A stretch of 64,000 nucleotides of DNA from Nonlabens agnitus (lineage in GTDB: Bacteria; Bacteroidota; Bacteroidia; Flavobacteriales; Flavobacteriaceae). Shown here piece after piece: positions 54,121 through 63,082 of this stretch. The translations under genes were made by a program, and so were the position numbers. The notes beneath the pieces are model-generated. The model was not told where the DNA came from. It did no database searches and was given only the letters and a program-made list of their open reading frames with translations. The stretch covers positions 596,501 to 660,500 of the forward strand of contig NZ_MQUC01000003.1 in NCBI RefSeq assembly GCF_002994045.1. The letters are read 5' to 3'. How positions within the stretch are numbered: the stretch's first letter is position 1; each line of letters begins with the position of its first letter.

Positions 54121-55179
54121 TTAGTATCTATAAACTATGGCGTTGATGTTCATCCCAGCACCTACACTGGCAAACATTACGACGTCACCTTTTCCAACTT
54201 TGTGATCTTTCATTTTACCTTTTACTACCAGATCCATAACGGTAGGAACGGTAGCTACACTACTATTACCCAGTTTATGAATGATCATAGGCATAATATG
54301 CTTAGGCATATCCATGTCATATAACTTATAGAATCGAGTCACGATGGCTTCATCCATTTTTTCATTAGCTTGATGGATAAAGATCTTTTTCAAGTCTTTA
54401 ATATCCACGCCAGACTGATCCAGTGCTGCTTTCATTCCTTCAGGAACCTTTGAAAGTGCAAAATTGTATATGCGACGCCCGTACATTTTAATGTATTGAG
54501 TCTTATTGTCCAGATTGACGTTATAAGATTTCTGGTTGAAGATGAAATAAGCTTCATCCTCTGTATAGGTCGCTGTGGCTTGTCCAATGATTCCGTGATC
54601 GTCATTACTTGGCTCTACCAAAACCGCTCCAGCACCATCAGAATAGATCATGCTGTCTCTGTCATGAGGATCGACGACTCTTGATAAAGCTTCTGCACCT
54701 ATGACCAAAACTTTTTTGGCCAGTCCAGATTTAATGAACGAATCGGCTTGAGTCAAACCTAAGATCCATCCAGGACAACCAAACAAGACATCATAAGCGA
54801 CGCATTTAGGATTCTTGATACCTAACTTTTGCTTCACTCTAGTACCTAAACTTGGTACCATGTCACTACTGCCGCCATCTGGTTTTACATCACCATAGTT
54901 ATGAGCTACAATGATAAAATCTATGGTTTCTGGATCTGCTTTTGCATCTGCGACCGCATTGCGAGCTGCGCTGGTAGCAATGTCACTGGTGAACATTTCA
55001 TTACTGATGTAACGTCTTTCTTCTATACCAGTTATAGCAACAAACTTTTCAATAATGGTGGCATTATCACTTCCAAAAGAGGTACCATCATTGTTCAGGA
55101 ACTCGTGGTTCATGAACTCCTCATTCTTTCTCACCACATCAGGAATATAACTTCCTACACCAGTAATTTTAGCTCTCAT
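54121..55179 (-). CDS. beta-ketoacyl-ACP synthase III-like enzyme
   Basis: 352 residues. The thiolase fold with the KASIII triad: Cys135 in DVLFGCPGWILGL, His in KKIFIHQANEKMDEA and Asn in HKLGNSSVATVPT. The nucleophile context GCPGW differs from the GxCAGF context of housekeeping FabH, so this could serve a specialised priming reaction (branched or secondary lipids) rather than general fatty-acid initiation. The gene stands alone between gcvP and the cyclophilin. Confidence 0.85.
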   Translation of the reverse strand: MRAKITGVGSYIPDVVRKNEEFMNHEFLNNDGTSFGSDNATIIEKFVAITGIEERRYISNEMFTSDIATSAARNAVADAKADPETIDFIIVAHNYGDVKPDGGSSDMVPSLGTRVKQKLGIKNPKCVAYDVLFGCPGWILGLTQADSFIKSGLAKKVLVIGAEALSRVVDPHDRDSMIYSDGAGAVLVEPSNDDHGIIGQATATYTEDEAYFIFNQKSYNVNLDNKTQYIKMYGRRIYNFALSKVPEGMKAALDQSGVDIKDLKKIFIHQANEKMDEAIVTRFYKLYDMDMPKHIMPMIIHKLGNSSVATVPTVMDLVVKGKMKDHKVGKGDVVMFASVGAGMNINAIVYRY

Positions 55180-55255
55180 AAAGATGATATAATCTGTAAA
55201 AAAAGTGATAAATAATTGATAATCCTATTTCTAGACCAATTTTTCTATGCGTGCA

Positions 55256-55291
55256 TAATAAAAAACACCAGCGACTGATGAGTCGCTGGTG
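55256..55291 (-). terminator. intrinsic terminator after gcvP
   Basis: An 11-bp perfect stem (caccagcgact / agtcgctggtg) with a 4-nt loop, followed on the minus strand by a run of T. Confidence 0.9.
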
Positions 55292-55300
55292 ATGGTTTCA

Positions 55301-58138
55301 CTATAAATATTCTTCCATAGGGGCACAAGTACACATCAAATTACGATCGCCATAGGCGTCATCTGCACGACGAACTGACGGCCAGAATTTGTTGAGCGCT
55401 ACCCATTCCAATGGATATGCAGCCTGCTCTCTAGTGTACGGGAAATCCCAATCATTTGAAGTAAGCATCATCATGGTATGAGGTGCATTCTTAAGAAGGT
55501 TGTTGGGCTCATCCTTATCACATTCTGCTATCTCTTTTCTTATCGAGATCATAGCATCACAAAAACGATCGATTTCTGCTTTGCTTTCTGATTCTGTAGG
55601 CTCGATCATCATGGTTCCTGCAACTGGGAAAGAAACTGTAGGAGCGTGGAATCCATAATCCATTAATCGTTTTGCGATATCCACAACTTCAATTCCGTTG
55701 TCTTTAAATGGACGACAGTCAATAATCATCTCGTGTGCGGCGCGTCCTTGTTCTCCAGAATACAAACATTCAAAACTTCCTTTAAGACGTTCTTTGATGT
55801 AGTTGGCATTCACGATGGCATATTCTGTAGATCTTTTCAATCCATCGGCACCTAGCATGCAGATGTATCCGTAAGAAATCAAACAAGCCAAAGCACTACC
55901 AAATGGTGCCGCACTAATAGGAGTAATCGCTTGATCGCCACCAGTTGGAATAATTGGATTGGTAGGCAGGAATGGAACCAATCGCTCAGCCACACAAATA
56001 GGTCCAACGCCAGGTCCACCACCACCATGTGGAATGGCAAATGTTTTATGTAGGTTCAAGTGACATACATCTGCACCAATGTTTCCAGGATTAGTCAACC
56101 CAACCTGTGCGTTCATGTTTGCACCATCCATATATACCAGTCCACCGTTATCATGGATCAACCCAGTAATTTCTTTGATGGCACTTTCATAAACACCATG
56201 CGTCGATGGATAAGTTACCATCAAGGCACTAAGACTGTCTTTGTATTGTTCTGCTTTTTCGCGCAAATCATCCACATCGATATTACCGTTTTCCAAAGCT
56301 TTGGTGACGACAACCTTCATACCAGCCATAACGGCACTCGCAGGATTGGTTCCATGTGCGCTGGATGGTATCAAACAAATATTTCTGTGCGTATCACCAC
56401 GTGAAATGTGGTAGGCACGTATAGCCATAAGTCCTGCAAACTCACCTTGTGCACCAGAATTGGGTTGTAGTGAAGTACCTGCAAAACCGGTGGCTTCATT
56501 CAATTGTAGCTCAAGTTTTTTAAGCATTTCCTGATATCCAGCTGCTTGATCGATAGGTACAAACGGGTGAATATTTCCCCATTGTGGATCTGACAATGGC
56601 AACATTTCTGCTGCAGCGTTAAGCTTCATGGTACAAGATCCCAATGCGATCATCGAGTGGTTCAAGGCAAGATCCTTACGTTCCAATCTCTTTATGTATC
56701 GCATCAATTCCGTTTCACTGTGATAGGAATTGAACACCTCGTAGGTAAGGAAGTCGGTTTGGCGACCAGTTCCTAGGTTGGTTTCGTCCAACAATTCTGT
56801 GATCGGTTCTGCTGTTTTGTTTACCGCTTTCGCGAAAGCAGAAACTATATCATTCAGATCTGCAAGTGATGTGGTCTCATTGATGGAAACCTGCACGGTG
56901 TCTGCATCTGGATAATAGAAGTTGATTTCTTTTTCTAACGCAGCTTCTCGTACTGGAGCCGATGAAGTCTTGAAAGAAAGCGTGTCAAAATAATTCTCGT
57001 TAGTCTGGTAGATGCCTAGTTTTTCAACTGCATCTGCTAGAGTTGCGGCATGTCTGTGGACTTTTCCAGCGATGTATTTCAATCCTCTTGGGCCATGATA
57101 TACAGCGTACATTCCAGCCATTACGGCTAGTAGTACTTGAGCGGTACAAATATTTGAGGTCGCCTTATCGCGTTTGATGTGCTGTTCTCTGGTTTGCAAT
57201 GCCATGCGCAACGCACGTTTGCCATCCATATCCTTTGTCACACCAATGATACGTCCTGGAATCTGTCTCTTGAATTCTTCTCTGGTAGCAAAAAACGCCG
57301 CGTGTGGACCGCCGTATCCCAAAGGAATACCAAAACGTTGTGTGGTTCCCACAACTACATCTGCGCCCCAATTTCCCGGAGCTTCCAGCAGTACCAACGA
57401 TAGAATATCTGCGGCTACAGCTATGCGAATGCCTTTATCAGAGCACTCTTTCGCGAAAGCGGTATAATCCACAACATTACCACTAGCACCTGGATACTGA
57501 AGTAGTATTGCGTAATAAGAATCGTTAAGATCCATTTCCTTAGGATTGCCTTCCACCAACTCGATCCCAAGCGGAATAGCACGAGTTTTTAGCAATTCCT
57601 TAGTTTGTGGCATCACATCGTTATCCACAAAGAACTTGACGTGATTGTTTTTCTTTTGATCGCGATCACGAACTGAGAATAACAGAGTCATTGCCTCGGC
57701 AGCCGCTGTAGATTCATCCAGTAGTGAGGCATTTGCAAGCTCCATCCCAGTAAGATCGGTCACCATGGTCTGGTAATTCAATAGCGCTTCCAGACGACCT
57801 TGAGCAATTTCTGCTTGATAAGGCGTGTAAGCCGTATACCAGCCTGGATTTTCTAGAATATTTCTTTGAATTACCGCTGGAGTTATACCTGCATTGTAAC
57901 CTAGACCTATGTAGGATCTATATTGTTTGTTTTTATTCCCCAAAGTGTTGATATGGGACAAAAATTCATACTCACTCATCGCGTCATCCAGCTGCAATTC
58001 CTTCTGGAGCCTGATGCCTGCTGGTATGGTTTCATGGATTAACTGATCAATGTCTTCTACACCTATTTTTTCCAGCATTTCTGGAAGGTCTGAGCGGCGT
58101 GGTCCAATGTGTCTGAGTGCAAAGCGGTCTGTATTCAT
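55301..58138 (-). CDS. gcvP: glycine dehydrogenase (decarboxylating), P protein
   Basis: 945 residues from ATG 58138 (MNTDRFALRHIGPRRSDLPEML); the ORF start at 58171 falls in the -7 box. GcvP is the PLP enzyme that decarboxylates glycine and passes aminomethyl to GcvH. The PLP lysine is in HLNLHKTFAIPHGGGGPGVGP; LDESTAAAEAM and SSAHGTNPASA are family signatures, and it is a fused full-length P protein. Two palindromes are inside: SAFAKAVNKT (56825) and YTAFAKECSDKG (57446), both near-perfect. No other gcv gene is nearby. Confidence 0.97.
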   Translation of the reverse strand: MNTDRFALRHIGPRRSDLPEMLEKIGVEDIDQLIHETIPAGIRLQKELQLDDAMSEYEFLSHINTLGNKNKQYRSYIGLGYNAGITPAVIQRNILENPGWYTAYTPYQAEIAQGRLEALLNYQTMVTDLTGMELANASLLDESTAAAEAMTLLFSVRDRDQKKNNHVKFFVDNDVMPQTKELLKTRAIPLGIELVEGNPKEMDLNDSYYAILLQYPGASGNVVDYTAFAKECSDKGIRIAVAADILSLVLLEAPGNWGADVVVGTTQRFGIPLGYGGPHAAFFATREEFKRQIPGRIIGVTKDMDGKRALRMALQTREQHIKRDKATSNICTAQVLLAVMAGMYAVYHGPRGLKYIAGKVHRHAATLADAVEKLGIYQTNENYFDTLSFKTSSAPVREAALEKEINFYYPDADTVQVSINETTSLADLNDIVSAFAKAVNKTAEPITELLDETNLGTGRQTDFLTYEVFNSYHSETELMRYIKRLERKDLALNHSMIALGSCTMKLNAAAEMLPLSDPQWGNIHPFVPIDQAAGYQEMLKKLELQLNEATGFAGTSLQPNSGAQGEFAGLMAIRAYHISRGDTHRNICLIPSSAHGTNPASAVMAGMKVVVTKALENGNIDVDDLREKAEQYKDSLSALMVTYPSTHGVYESAIKEITGLIHDNGGLVYMDGANMNAQVGLTNPGNIGADVCHLNLHKTFAIPHGGGGPGVGPICVAERLVPFLPTNPIIPTGGDQAITPISAAPFGSALACLISYGYICMLGADGLKRSTEYAIVNANYIKERLKGSFECLYSGEQGRAAHEMIIDCRPFKDNGIEVVDIAKRLMDYGFHAPTVSFPVAGTMMIEPTESESKAEIDRFCDAMISIRKEIAECDKDEPNNLLKNAPHTMMMLTSNDWDFPYTREQAAYPLEWVALNKFWPSVRRADDAYGDRNLMCTCAPMEEYL
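56825..56840. repeat. 16-bp palindrome, one edge mismatch
   Basis: The last base is A. It lies inside gcvP, read as AFAKA. Confidence 0.93.
57446..57461. repeat. 16-bp palindrome, one mismatch
   Basis: CTCTTTCGCGAAAGCG inside gcvP, 606 bp from the previous copy, read as AFAKE. Confidence 0.9.
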
Positions 58139-58168
58139 AGTACTTATGTGGTCTATTTTAAGAGAATA

Positions 58169-58176
58169 CAAAAGTA
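58169..58176 (-). promoter_or_regulatory. -7 box (TActTTTG) for gcvP
   Basis: An exact TAnnTTTG, 30 bp upstream of ATG 58138. Confidence 0.5.
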
Positions 58177-58264
58177 GTCGATTAAGCCATGGAAACTAAC
58201 AGCTTGACGTGGTCTGAATCAATGATTTTTCAACGGTTTATGGCAAGTTGTTAACGATCCCAAC

Positions 58265-58272
58265 TACCTTTG
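58265..58272 (+). promoter_or_regulatory. -7 box (TAccTTTG) for the 58278 gene
   Basis: An exact TAnnTTTG ending 5 bp before the ATG, implying a very short leader. Confidence 0.4.
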
Positions 58273-58277
58273 ATTAA

Positions 58278-59105
58278 ATGATGGTAGCGAAACATTTTTT
58301 GGACTTTTATGTCAAGAGCAGCTTGCATGTAAGTTTGTGCTATATAGCCTTTTATGCGGTAGTATCTGCGCACGCTGGATTTACGCCAGGATGGATAGAA
58401 CTCACCGCTATAGGTACAGCAACTTTAGTAGGTTACAATGTTGCCAAATACATCCATTTGCTTAACGAGAAGTTTCCATACCACTATCCAATAAAATTAT
58501 TGACCTTTTTATGCTCTTTGGTAGCGAGTATCACAGTAATTGAGTTGGGAATGCGCGCTTTTGCTCTTTTTGCCTTTTGTACGATACTCACCAGTCTCTA
58601 TTCCTTACCTGAATTACTGGGAAAAAGCTTCCGAGAGATACCGATCTTAAAATTGATCACCATCGGTGCTTCATGGTCTATTCTAGCGGTTCTTTTGCCT
58701 TATGCCATTCAAACCGATTCTATAGAAGAATTATTAAACGTGATCAACAACGAGGGAATTTATGGACGACTCATCCAGTATTCGCTTTTTGTGATTGCCC
58801 TGTGCATACCTTTTGAGATAAGAGATCTTAAATATGACCCACCTAAACTGCGCACATTGCCGCAGGTAGTAGGAACCCAAAATTCTGAAATTATTGGACT
58901 GGTGCTAATTGCCATATGCGCCCTGCTAGAATATTTGATGGCATCAGGATTCAATGTCCATGGCATCATAACTTATATCATTCTAGCCATAACAGCATTA
59001 GCGATTATGGGCTCTGATAAGATAAAATCTGATTATTACGCCAGCTTTTTTGTAGAAGCAATACCAGCGTTGTGGCTGGTGCTGATTTTATTATCCAGCG
59101 ATTAG
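58278..59105 (+). CDS. polytopic membrane protein, UbiA-like in layout
   Basis: 275 residues with about seven or eight membrane helices. The spacing and a loop with acidic residues (FEIRDLKYDPPKLRTLPQVVG) resemble the second aspartate motif of UbiA prenyltransferases, but the first NDxxDxxxD motif is replaced by GYNVAKYIHLLNEKFPYHYP. It may be a divergent, possibly inactive UbiA relative, or an unrelated carrier. Function unknown. Its end overlaps the anti-sigma gene by 4 bp. Confidence 0.65.
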   Translation: MMVAKHFLDFYVKSSLHVSLCYIAFYAVVSAHAGFTPGWIELTAIGTATLVGYNVAKYIHLLNEKFPYHYPIKLLTFLCSLVASITVIELGMRAFALFAFCTILTSLYSLPELLGKSFREIPILKLITIGASWSILAVLLPYAIQTDSIEELLNVINNEGIYGRLIQYSLFVIALCIPFEIRDLKYDPPKLRTLPQVVGTQNSEIIGLVLIAICALLEYLMASGFNVHGIITYIILAITALAIMGSDKIKSDYYASFFVEAIPALWLVLILLSSD

Positions 59106-59350
59106 TTACTGATATGTTCCTTTAAGCGCTCCTTGATGGATTTTTTTTGTTCGTCAGATAATTTGACCCATTTTAAGCTTTTCATTTTACTGGAAAACTT
59201 ATCGTTGATTTTATGAAACTTACGACATCCAGGGCAATGACTTTTATGCAAATTAAGACGGAATCTTTCCTTAGGATTAAGATCCTTATATTGGTCACGA
59301 GTACTAAGCACGTGCGCGTCTTCACATTTTATAAATATCCTGCTACTCAT
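59102..59350 (-). CDS. putative anti-sigma factor (zinc-binding)
   Basis: 82 residues. LNLHKSHCPGCRKFHK is an HxxxCxxC motif as in zinc-binding anti-sigma (ZAS) proteins, preceded by helical sequence. No membrane helix is present, so it would be a soluble regulator. It begins immediately after the sigma factor stop (TAA then ATG), the standard sigma/anti-sigma arrangement. Confidence 0.72.
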   Translation of the reverse strand: MSSRIFIKCEDAHVLSTRDQYKDLNPKERFRLNLHKSHCPGCRKFHKINDKFSSKMKSLKWVKLSDEQKKSIKERLKEHISN

Positions 59351-59917
59351 TTAGTTATCATCATTAAACCACTTGTCCTTGAGACAATCCATTAATTGTA
59401 CTCTTGCGCGGTGCAATATTACCCATAAATTTGACGGCGTGATATCATGTTCCTTACAGATCGTTTCTGTTTCAAGATTATCGATAGATTTCTGGACAAA
59501 TATGGTGGCATAACGTTCTGGTAGTGAATCGATGCACGCATTCAGCGCCTCGCCCAGTTCGCGTTGTTCAATTTCATCTTCTACAGTAGGATTGCGCATA
59601 TCACCTACACGTTCTTCCAGCCAGTCGCCTTCTTGATCGCTAGTGGCGAGATAGCTCACTCGTACTTCAGCTTTTCCTTTTTTACTGTTTTGCTTTCTAT
59701 ATTGATCAATAATCTTGCGTTTAAGAATGGAAACCAACCAGGTACGTTCTGTACTGTTACCTTGGAATCGGTGTGCGCTTTTTAAACCAGCCAGAAAAGT
59801 TTCAGACACCAGATCTTCGGCAAGAGCAGCATCGTTTACTCTGGTAATGGTATAATTGAATAAGTAGTCCGCGTAGCGATCTACCCATTTATCTGGAACT
59901 AATTTTACTTCTGGCAT
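59351..59917 (-). CDS. ECF-type RNA polymerase sigma factor
   Basis: 188 residues. Region 2 is visible in DKWVDRYADYLFNYTITRVNDAALAEDLVSETFLAGLKSAHRFQGNSTERTWLVSILKRKIIDQYRK and region 4 in ALNACIDSLPERYATIFVQKSIDNLETETICKEHDITPSNLWVILHRARVQLMDCL. It is an extracytoplasmic-function sigma without a membrane segment, paired with the small zinc protein that follows. Its regulon is not evident from this window. Confidence 0.93.
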   Translation of the reverse strand: MPEVKLVPDKWVDRYADYLFNYTITRVNDAALAEDLVSETFLAGLKSAHRFQGNSTERTWLVSILKRKIIDQYRKQNSKKGKAEVRVSYLATSDQEGDWLEERVGDMRNPTVEDEIEQRELGEALNACIDSLPERYATIFVQKSIDNLETETICKEHDITPSNLWVILHRARVQLMDCLKDKWFNDDN

Positions 59918-60095
59918 CTTTATCTATTCAGAATTCAAAATAATGAATTCAGATTTATTTCAATTCGTCAAACCTACCTTTTGGAGGGAAACGCTTGGTA
60001 TATTCCCAAAGTTAAGCCTCAAAAGCTCTCTAGGCACTATATGAACTCTTAACAAAATCAAAAACCAGCCGTTAACACGAACTTATTTTTAACCG

Positions 60096-62153
60096 TTACG
60101 CTACCAATCCTGCTCTTTTAAGCAAAGCGTCTATTTTAGGTTCGCTTCCGCGAAAGCGGGTATACAACAACATTGGGTTCTCTGTTCCACCTTTTGATAA
60201 AACGTTGTCCTTAAAGCTAGAGGCAATTTCTCTGTTGAAAACACCTTTCTCCTTGAACAGTTCAAAAGCATCTGCATCAAGTACTTCTGCCCATTTATAG
60301 GAGTAATATCCAGCGCTGTAACCACCTTGAAAAATATGGGCAAAAGCGGTACTCATACAGCTACTTTCCACATCTGGATATAAATCTGTTTGGTCAAAAG
60401 TTTCCATTTCATGAAGTTTTACGTCATCAATCTCACGTGGATCGATACCATGCCAACTCATGTCCAGCATTCCAAAGGATAGCTGTCGCAGCGTTTGCAA
60501 CCCTTGATGGAAACTAGCCGCGTTCTTAATCTTTTCAATGTACTCTGCTGGAATTACTTCGTCCGTTTCATAATGACGGGCAAAAAGTTCCAGCGCTTCT
60601 TTCTCATAACACCAGTTCTCAAGAATCTGACTGGGCAGTTCCACAAAATCCCAAAATACTGATGTGCCTGATAGGCTACGGTAAGTAGTATTTGCAAGCA
60701 TGCCGTGTAGCGCATGTCCAAATTCATGAAAAAGTGTGGTCACCTCATTAAAGGTTAGTAACGATGGTTTAGTAGCAGTAGGCTTAGTGAAATTACAAAC
60801 GATGGAAATGTGTGGACGGCTGTTCACACCATTTTCAATGTATTGATCTTTGAATGAGGTCATCCATGCGCCATTTCTTTTTCCCTTACGCGGGAAAAAA
60901 TCGGCATAGAAGATAGAATTCAATGAGCCGTCTTCATTTTTGACCTCATAGGTCATCACATCTTTGTGATAGGTGTCTATGTTATCAGTTTTGTGAAATG
61001 TCAATCCATACAGACGATTTGCCACTTCAAAGGCGCCGTCGATGACATTTTCCAATTTAAAATACGGTTTGAGAAGCTCATCATCAAGATTGAAGTGCGA
61101 TTTCTTCAGTTTTTCAGAGAAATAGGCAGCATCCCATTTTTGCAACTCTTTAATGGGTTCCAAATGGTTATCACGCAGGTATTCAACCGCAAAATCAGTA
61201 AGTTCATCAAATTCCTTTCTTGCTGCGGGCTTGGCTTTTTTGAGTAATTCCTCTGAGAATTTGCGCACCTTTTTGGGCGTCATCGCCATGCGTTCTTCCA
61301 ATACAAAGTGCGCATGCGTTTTATAGCCTAGCAAATTGGCTCTTTCAAATCGCAAGTTGGCGATTTCCAACACGTTCTCCTGATTGCTATGCTTACCTTG
61401 ATAAGCCCTAGCTCCAAAAGCTTTGGACATCGTTTCGCGCAGTTCACGGTTATCTGCATAAGTCATGAAAGGAATATAACTGGGATAATCCAGTGTGAAT
61501 ACATAACCTTCCTTGTCACGGCTTTTTGCTTCTTCTGCAGCGGCTTCTAGTGCTGTTTCTGGTATACCTGCAAGGTCGTCCTTATTGGTGAGGTGTAGTT
61601 CAAATTCCTGCGTTGCTGCGAGTACATTCTCTCCAAAACCTAGAGAAAGTTGCGCCAGTTTTGCATCGATTTCACGCAGCCGCTCTTTTTTGTTTTCCGC
61701 AAGATTGGCGCCGTTACGAGCAAATCGTTTGTATTGTTTTTCCAGCAAAGTCAATTGTTCTGGGTCCAGCGCTAGTTCATCGCGTTGATCATAAACGGCT
61801 TTTACCCTGGCAAACAATTCTTTATTTAAAGTCACGTCGTTACCAAATTTTGAAAGCTGCGGGCTCACCTCACGGGCAATTCGCTGTATTTCGTCATTGG
61901 TCTCTGCGCTGTTGAGGTTAAAAAATATAGAACTGATGCGGCTTAGTTGATCGCCGCTTCGGTCCAGTGCCTCAATGGTATTTGCAAAGGTGGCCGGTTG
62001 ACTGTTACTGGTGATGGTGTCAATTTCTGACTGTGCTAATGAGATCGCTTTCGCGAAAGCGGACTCAAAATGAGCCTCTTCAATCACGGCAAACGGTGCC
62101 GTTTGAAAAGGCGTTTCAAACGTCTGTAATAGGGGATTGTTTTCTTTACTCAT
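60096..62153 (-). CDS. M3-family oligopeptidase / dipeptidyl carboxypeptidase
   Basis: 685 residues, no signal peptide, so cytoplasmic. The thimet-like zinc site is LFHEFGHALHGML (HExxH around residue 474), with the third ligand expected in ILENWCYE. The family start PLLQTFETPFQTAPFAVIEEAHFESAFAKAI and the C-terminal GGYSAGYYSYKWAEVLDADAFE are typical of Dcp-like enzymes, which trim peptides. Two palindromes: SAFAKAIS (62046) and the degenerate RFRGSE (60143). Confidence 0.95.
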   Translation of the reverse strand: MSKENNPLLQTFETPFQTAPFAVIEEAHFESAFAKAISLAQSEIDTITSNSQPATFANTIEALDRSGDQLSRISSIFFNLNSAETNDEIQRIAREVSPQLSKFGNDVTLNKELFARVKAVYDQRDELALDPEQLTLLEKQYKRFARNGANLAENKKERLREIDAKLAQLSLGFGENVLAATQEFELHLTNKDDLAGIPETALEAAAEEAKSRDKEGYVFTLDYPSYIPFMTYADNRELRETMSKAFGARAYQGKHSNQENVLEIANLRFERANLLGYKTHAHFVLEERMAMTPKKVRKFSEELLKKAKPAARKEFDELTDFAVEYLRDNHLEPIKELQKWDAAYFSEKLKKSHFNLDDELLKPYFKLENVIDGAFEVANRLYGLTFHKTDNIDTYHKDVMTYEVKNEDGSLNSIFYADFFPRKGKRNGAWMTSFKDQYIENGVNSRPHISIVCNFTKPTATKPSLLTFNEVTTLFHEFGHALHGMLANTTYRSLSGTSVFWDFVELPSQILENWCYEKEALELFARHYETDEVIPAEYIEKIKNAASFHQGLQTLRQLSFGMLDMSWHGIDPREIDDVKLHEMETFDQTDLYPDVESSCMSTAFAHIFQGGYSAGYYSYKWAEVLDADAFELFKEKGVFNREIASSFKDNVLSKGGTENPMLLYTRFRGSEPKIDALLKRAGLVA
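60143..60158. repeat. 16-bp palindrome, one mismatch
   Basis: CGCTTCCGCGAAAGCG inside the M3 peptidase gene, read as RFRGSE. Confidence 0.88.
62046..62061. repeat. 16-bp palindrome, exact
   Basis: An exact copy inside the M3 peptidase gene, read as AFAKA. Confidence 0.97.
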
Positions 62154-62227
62154 GGTCGTAAAAGTACGAGCCAGAGGTCTAAGGTTTTATAGGGATTTGT
62201 TAAATACTTTCACATTTTTTGGCAATT

Positions 62228-62467
62228 TTAAAGGATAAAATGACCATATGCGAAAAATACTACACCTGACACCACATGAATCCAACCTAAATAATTGATA
62301 TCCTTCGTGGTAAACTGGCGATTGATAATGATGGACATGATGATATGAATGGCACCAACCGTCAAAAAATGCCACTTTACAAAATGATGTAATTGGAACT
62401 CATAGATCAACCAGATCACAGTCAAACTTATCATGATAATCGAGCTGTAGAGAAAAGGTTTACTCAT
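62228..62467 (-). CDS. small membrane protein downstream of purE
   Basis: 79 residues with two or three hydrophobic segments ([58 protein letters not shown]). Its start overlaps the purE stop by 8 bp, so the two are co-transcribed. No recognised family or motif. Confidence 0.7.
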   Translation of the reverse strand: MSKPFLYSSIIMISLTVIWLIYEFQLHHFVKWHFLTVGAIHIIMSIIINRQFTTKDINYLGWIHVVSGVVFFAYGHFIL

Positions 62468-62954
62468 GAGAACGCATATGCGCTGCAGCGTCTGTCACCT
62501 TTTTCTTCAACGTTTCCTTATAGTCCACGATACGATCGCGGATATCTTCTTGCGTGGCGCCTAAGATTTGGGCAGCTAGAATACCTGCGTTTTTGGCACC
62601 GTTAAGTGCCACAGTCGCAACTGGAACGCCACCAGGCATTTGCAAAATGGAAAGAACACTATCCCAACCATCTATGGAATTACTAGACTTAACGGGAACA
62701 CCTATAACTGGTAATGGAGACAGGCTGGCTACCATTCCAGGCAAGTGTGCTGCACCGCCAGCACCTGCGATGATAACAGCAATACCGCGATTGTGGGCGT
62801 TTTTACCAAAATCAAACATTTTTTCTGGCGTACGATGGGCACTAACCACATCTACAACCGTTTCTATCTGTAACTCTTTGAGGACGTCGATGGCGTCCTG
62901 CATCACTGGCAGGTCGCTCATTGATCCCATGATGATGGCAACTTTCTTATTCAT
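62460..62954 (-). CDS. purE: N5-carboxyaminoimidazole ribonucleotide mutase
   Basis: 164 residues. PurE (class I) rearranges N5-CAIR to CAIR in purine synthesis. Motifs: [30 protein letters not shown] and [18 protein letters not shown], with [48 protein letters not shown] -7 box lies at 62959. purK, its usual partner, is not in the window. Confidence 0.97.
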   Translation of the reverse strand: MNKKVAIIMGSMSDLPVMQDAIDVLKELQIETVVDVVSAHRTPEKMFDFGKNAHNRGIAVIIAGAGGAAHLPGMVASLSPLPVIGVPVKSSNSIDGWDSVLSILQMPGGVPVATVALNGAKNAGILAAQILGATQEDIRDRIVDYKETLKKKVTDAAAHMRSHE

Positions 62955-62958
62955 ATGA

Positions 62959-62966
62959 CAAAAATA
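62959..62966 (-). promoter_or_regulatory. -7 box (TAttTTTG) for purE
   Basis: An exact TAnnTTTG ending 4 bp before the purE ATG, implying a very short leader. Confidence 0.4.
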
Positions 62967-63082
62967 GCATTTTGCTGGATTACACCACAGCAGATTTGAG
63001 CTCGTCCCAAGTTAAGGCAGATTAACATTGTACCAACAGTGTATGGAACAGTTGTGGATTAACTTTATAAAAAATATTAAAG

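Noticed and set aside
54064..54324. Open frame on the plus strand after the cyclophilin gene
   Set aside because: It is antisense to the 3' end of the KASIII gene and has no family features.
58278..59105. Firm assignment as a UbiA prenyltransferase
   Set aside because: The first aspartate-rich motif is missing.
59931..59951. Repeated gaattca units upstream of the sigma factor
   Set aside because: Only two 7-bp units in AT-rich DNA; not distinguishable from chance.
1070..62061. The palindrome as ParB parS or a matS-type site
   Set aside because: The layout TTTC..GAAA recalls parS, but the centre is CGCG rather than CACGTG, and the density (one per 3.5 kb) is far too high for either system.
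1070..62061. The palindrome as a miniature transposable element
   Set aside because: No flanking homology or target-site duplication is visible between copies, and coding copies do not disrupt genes.
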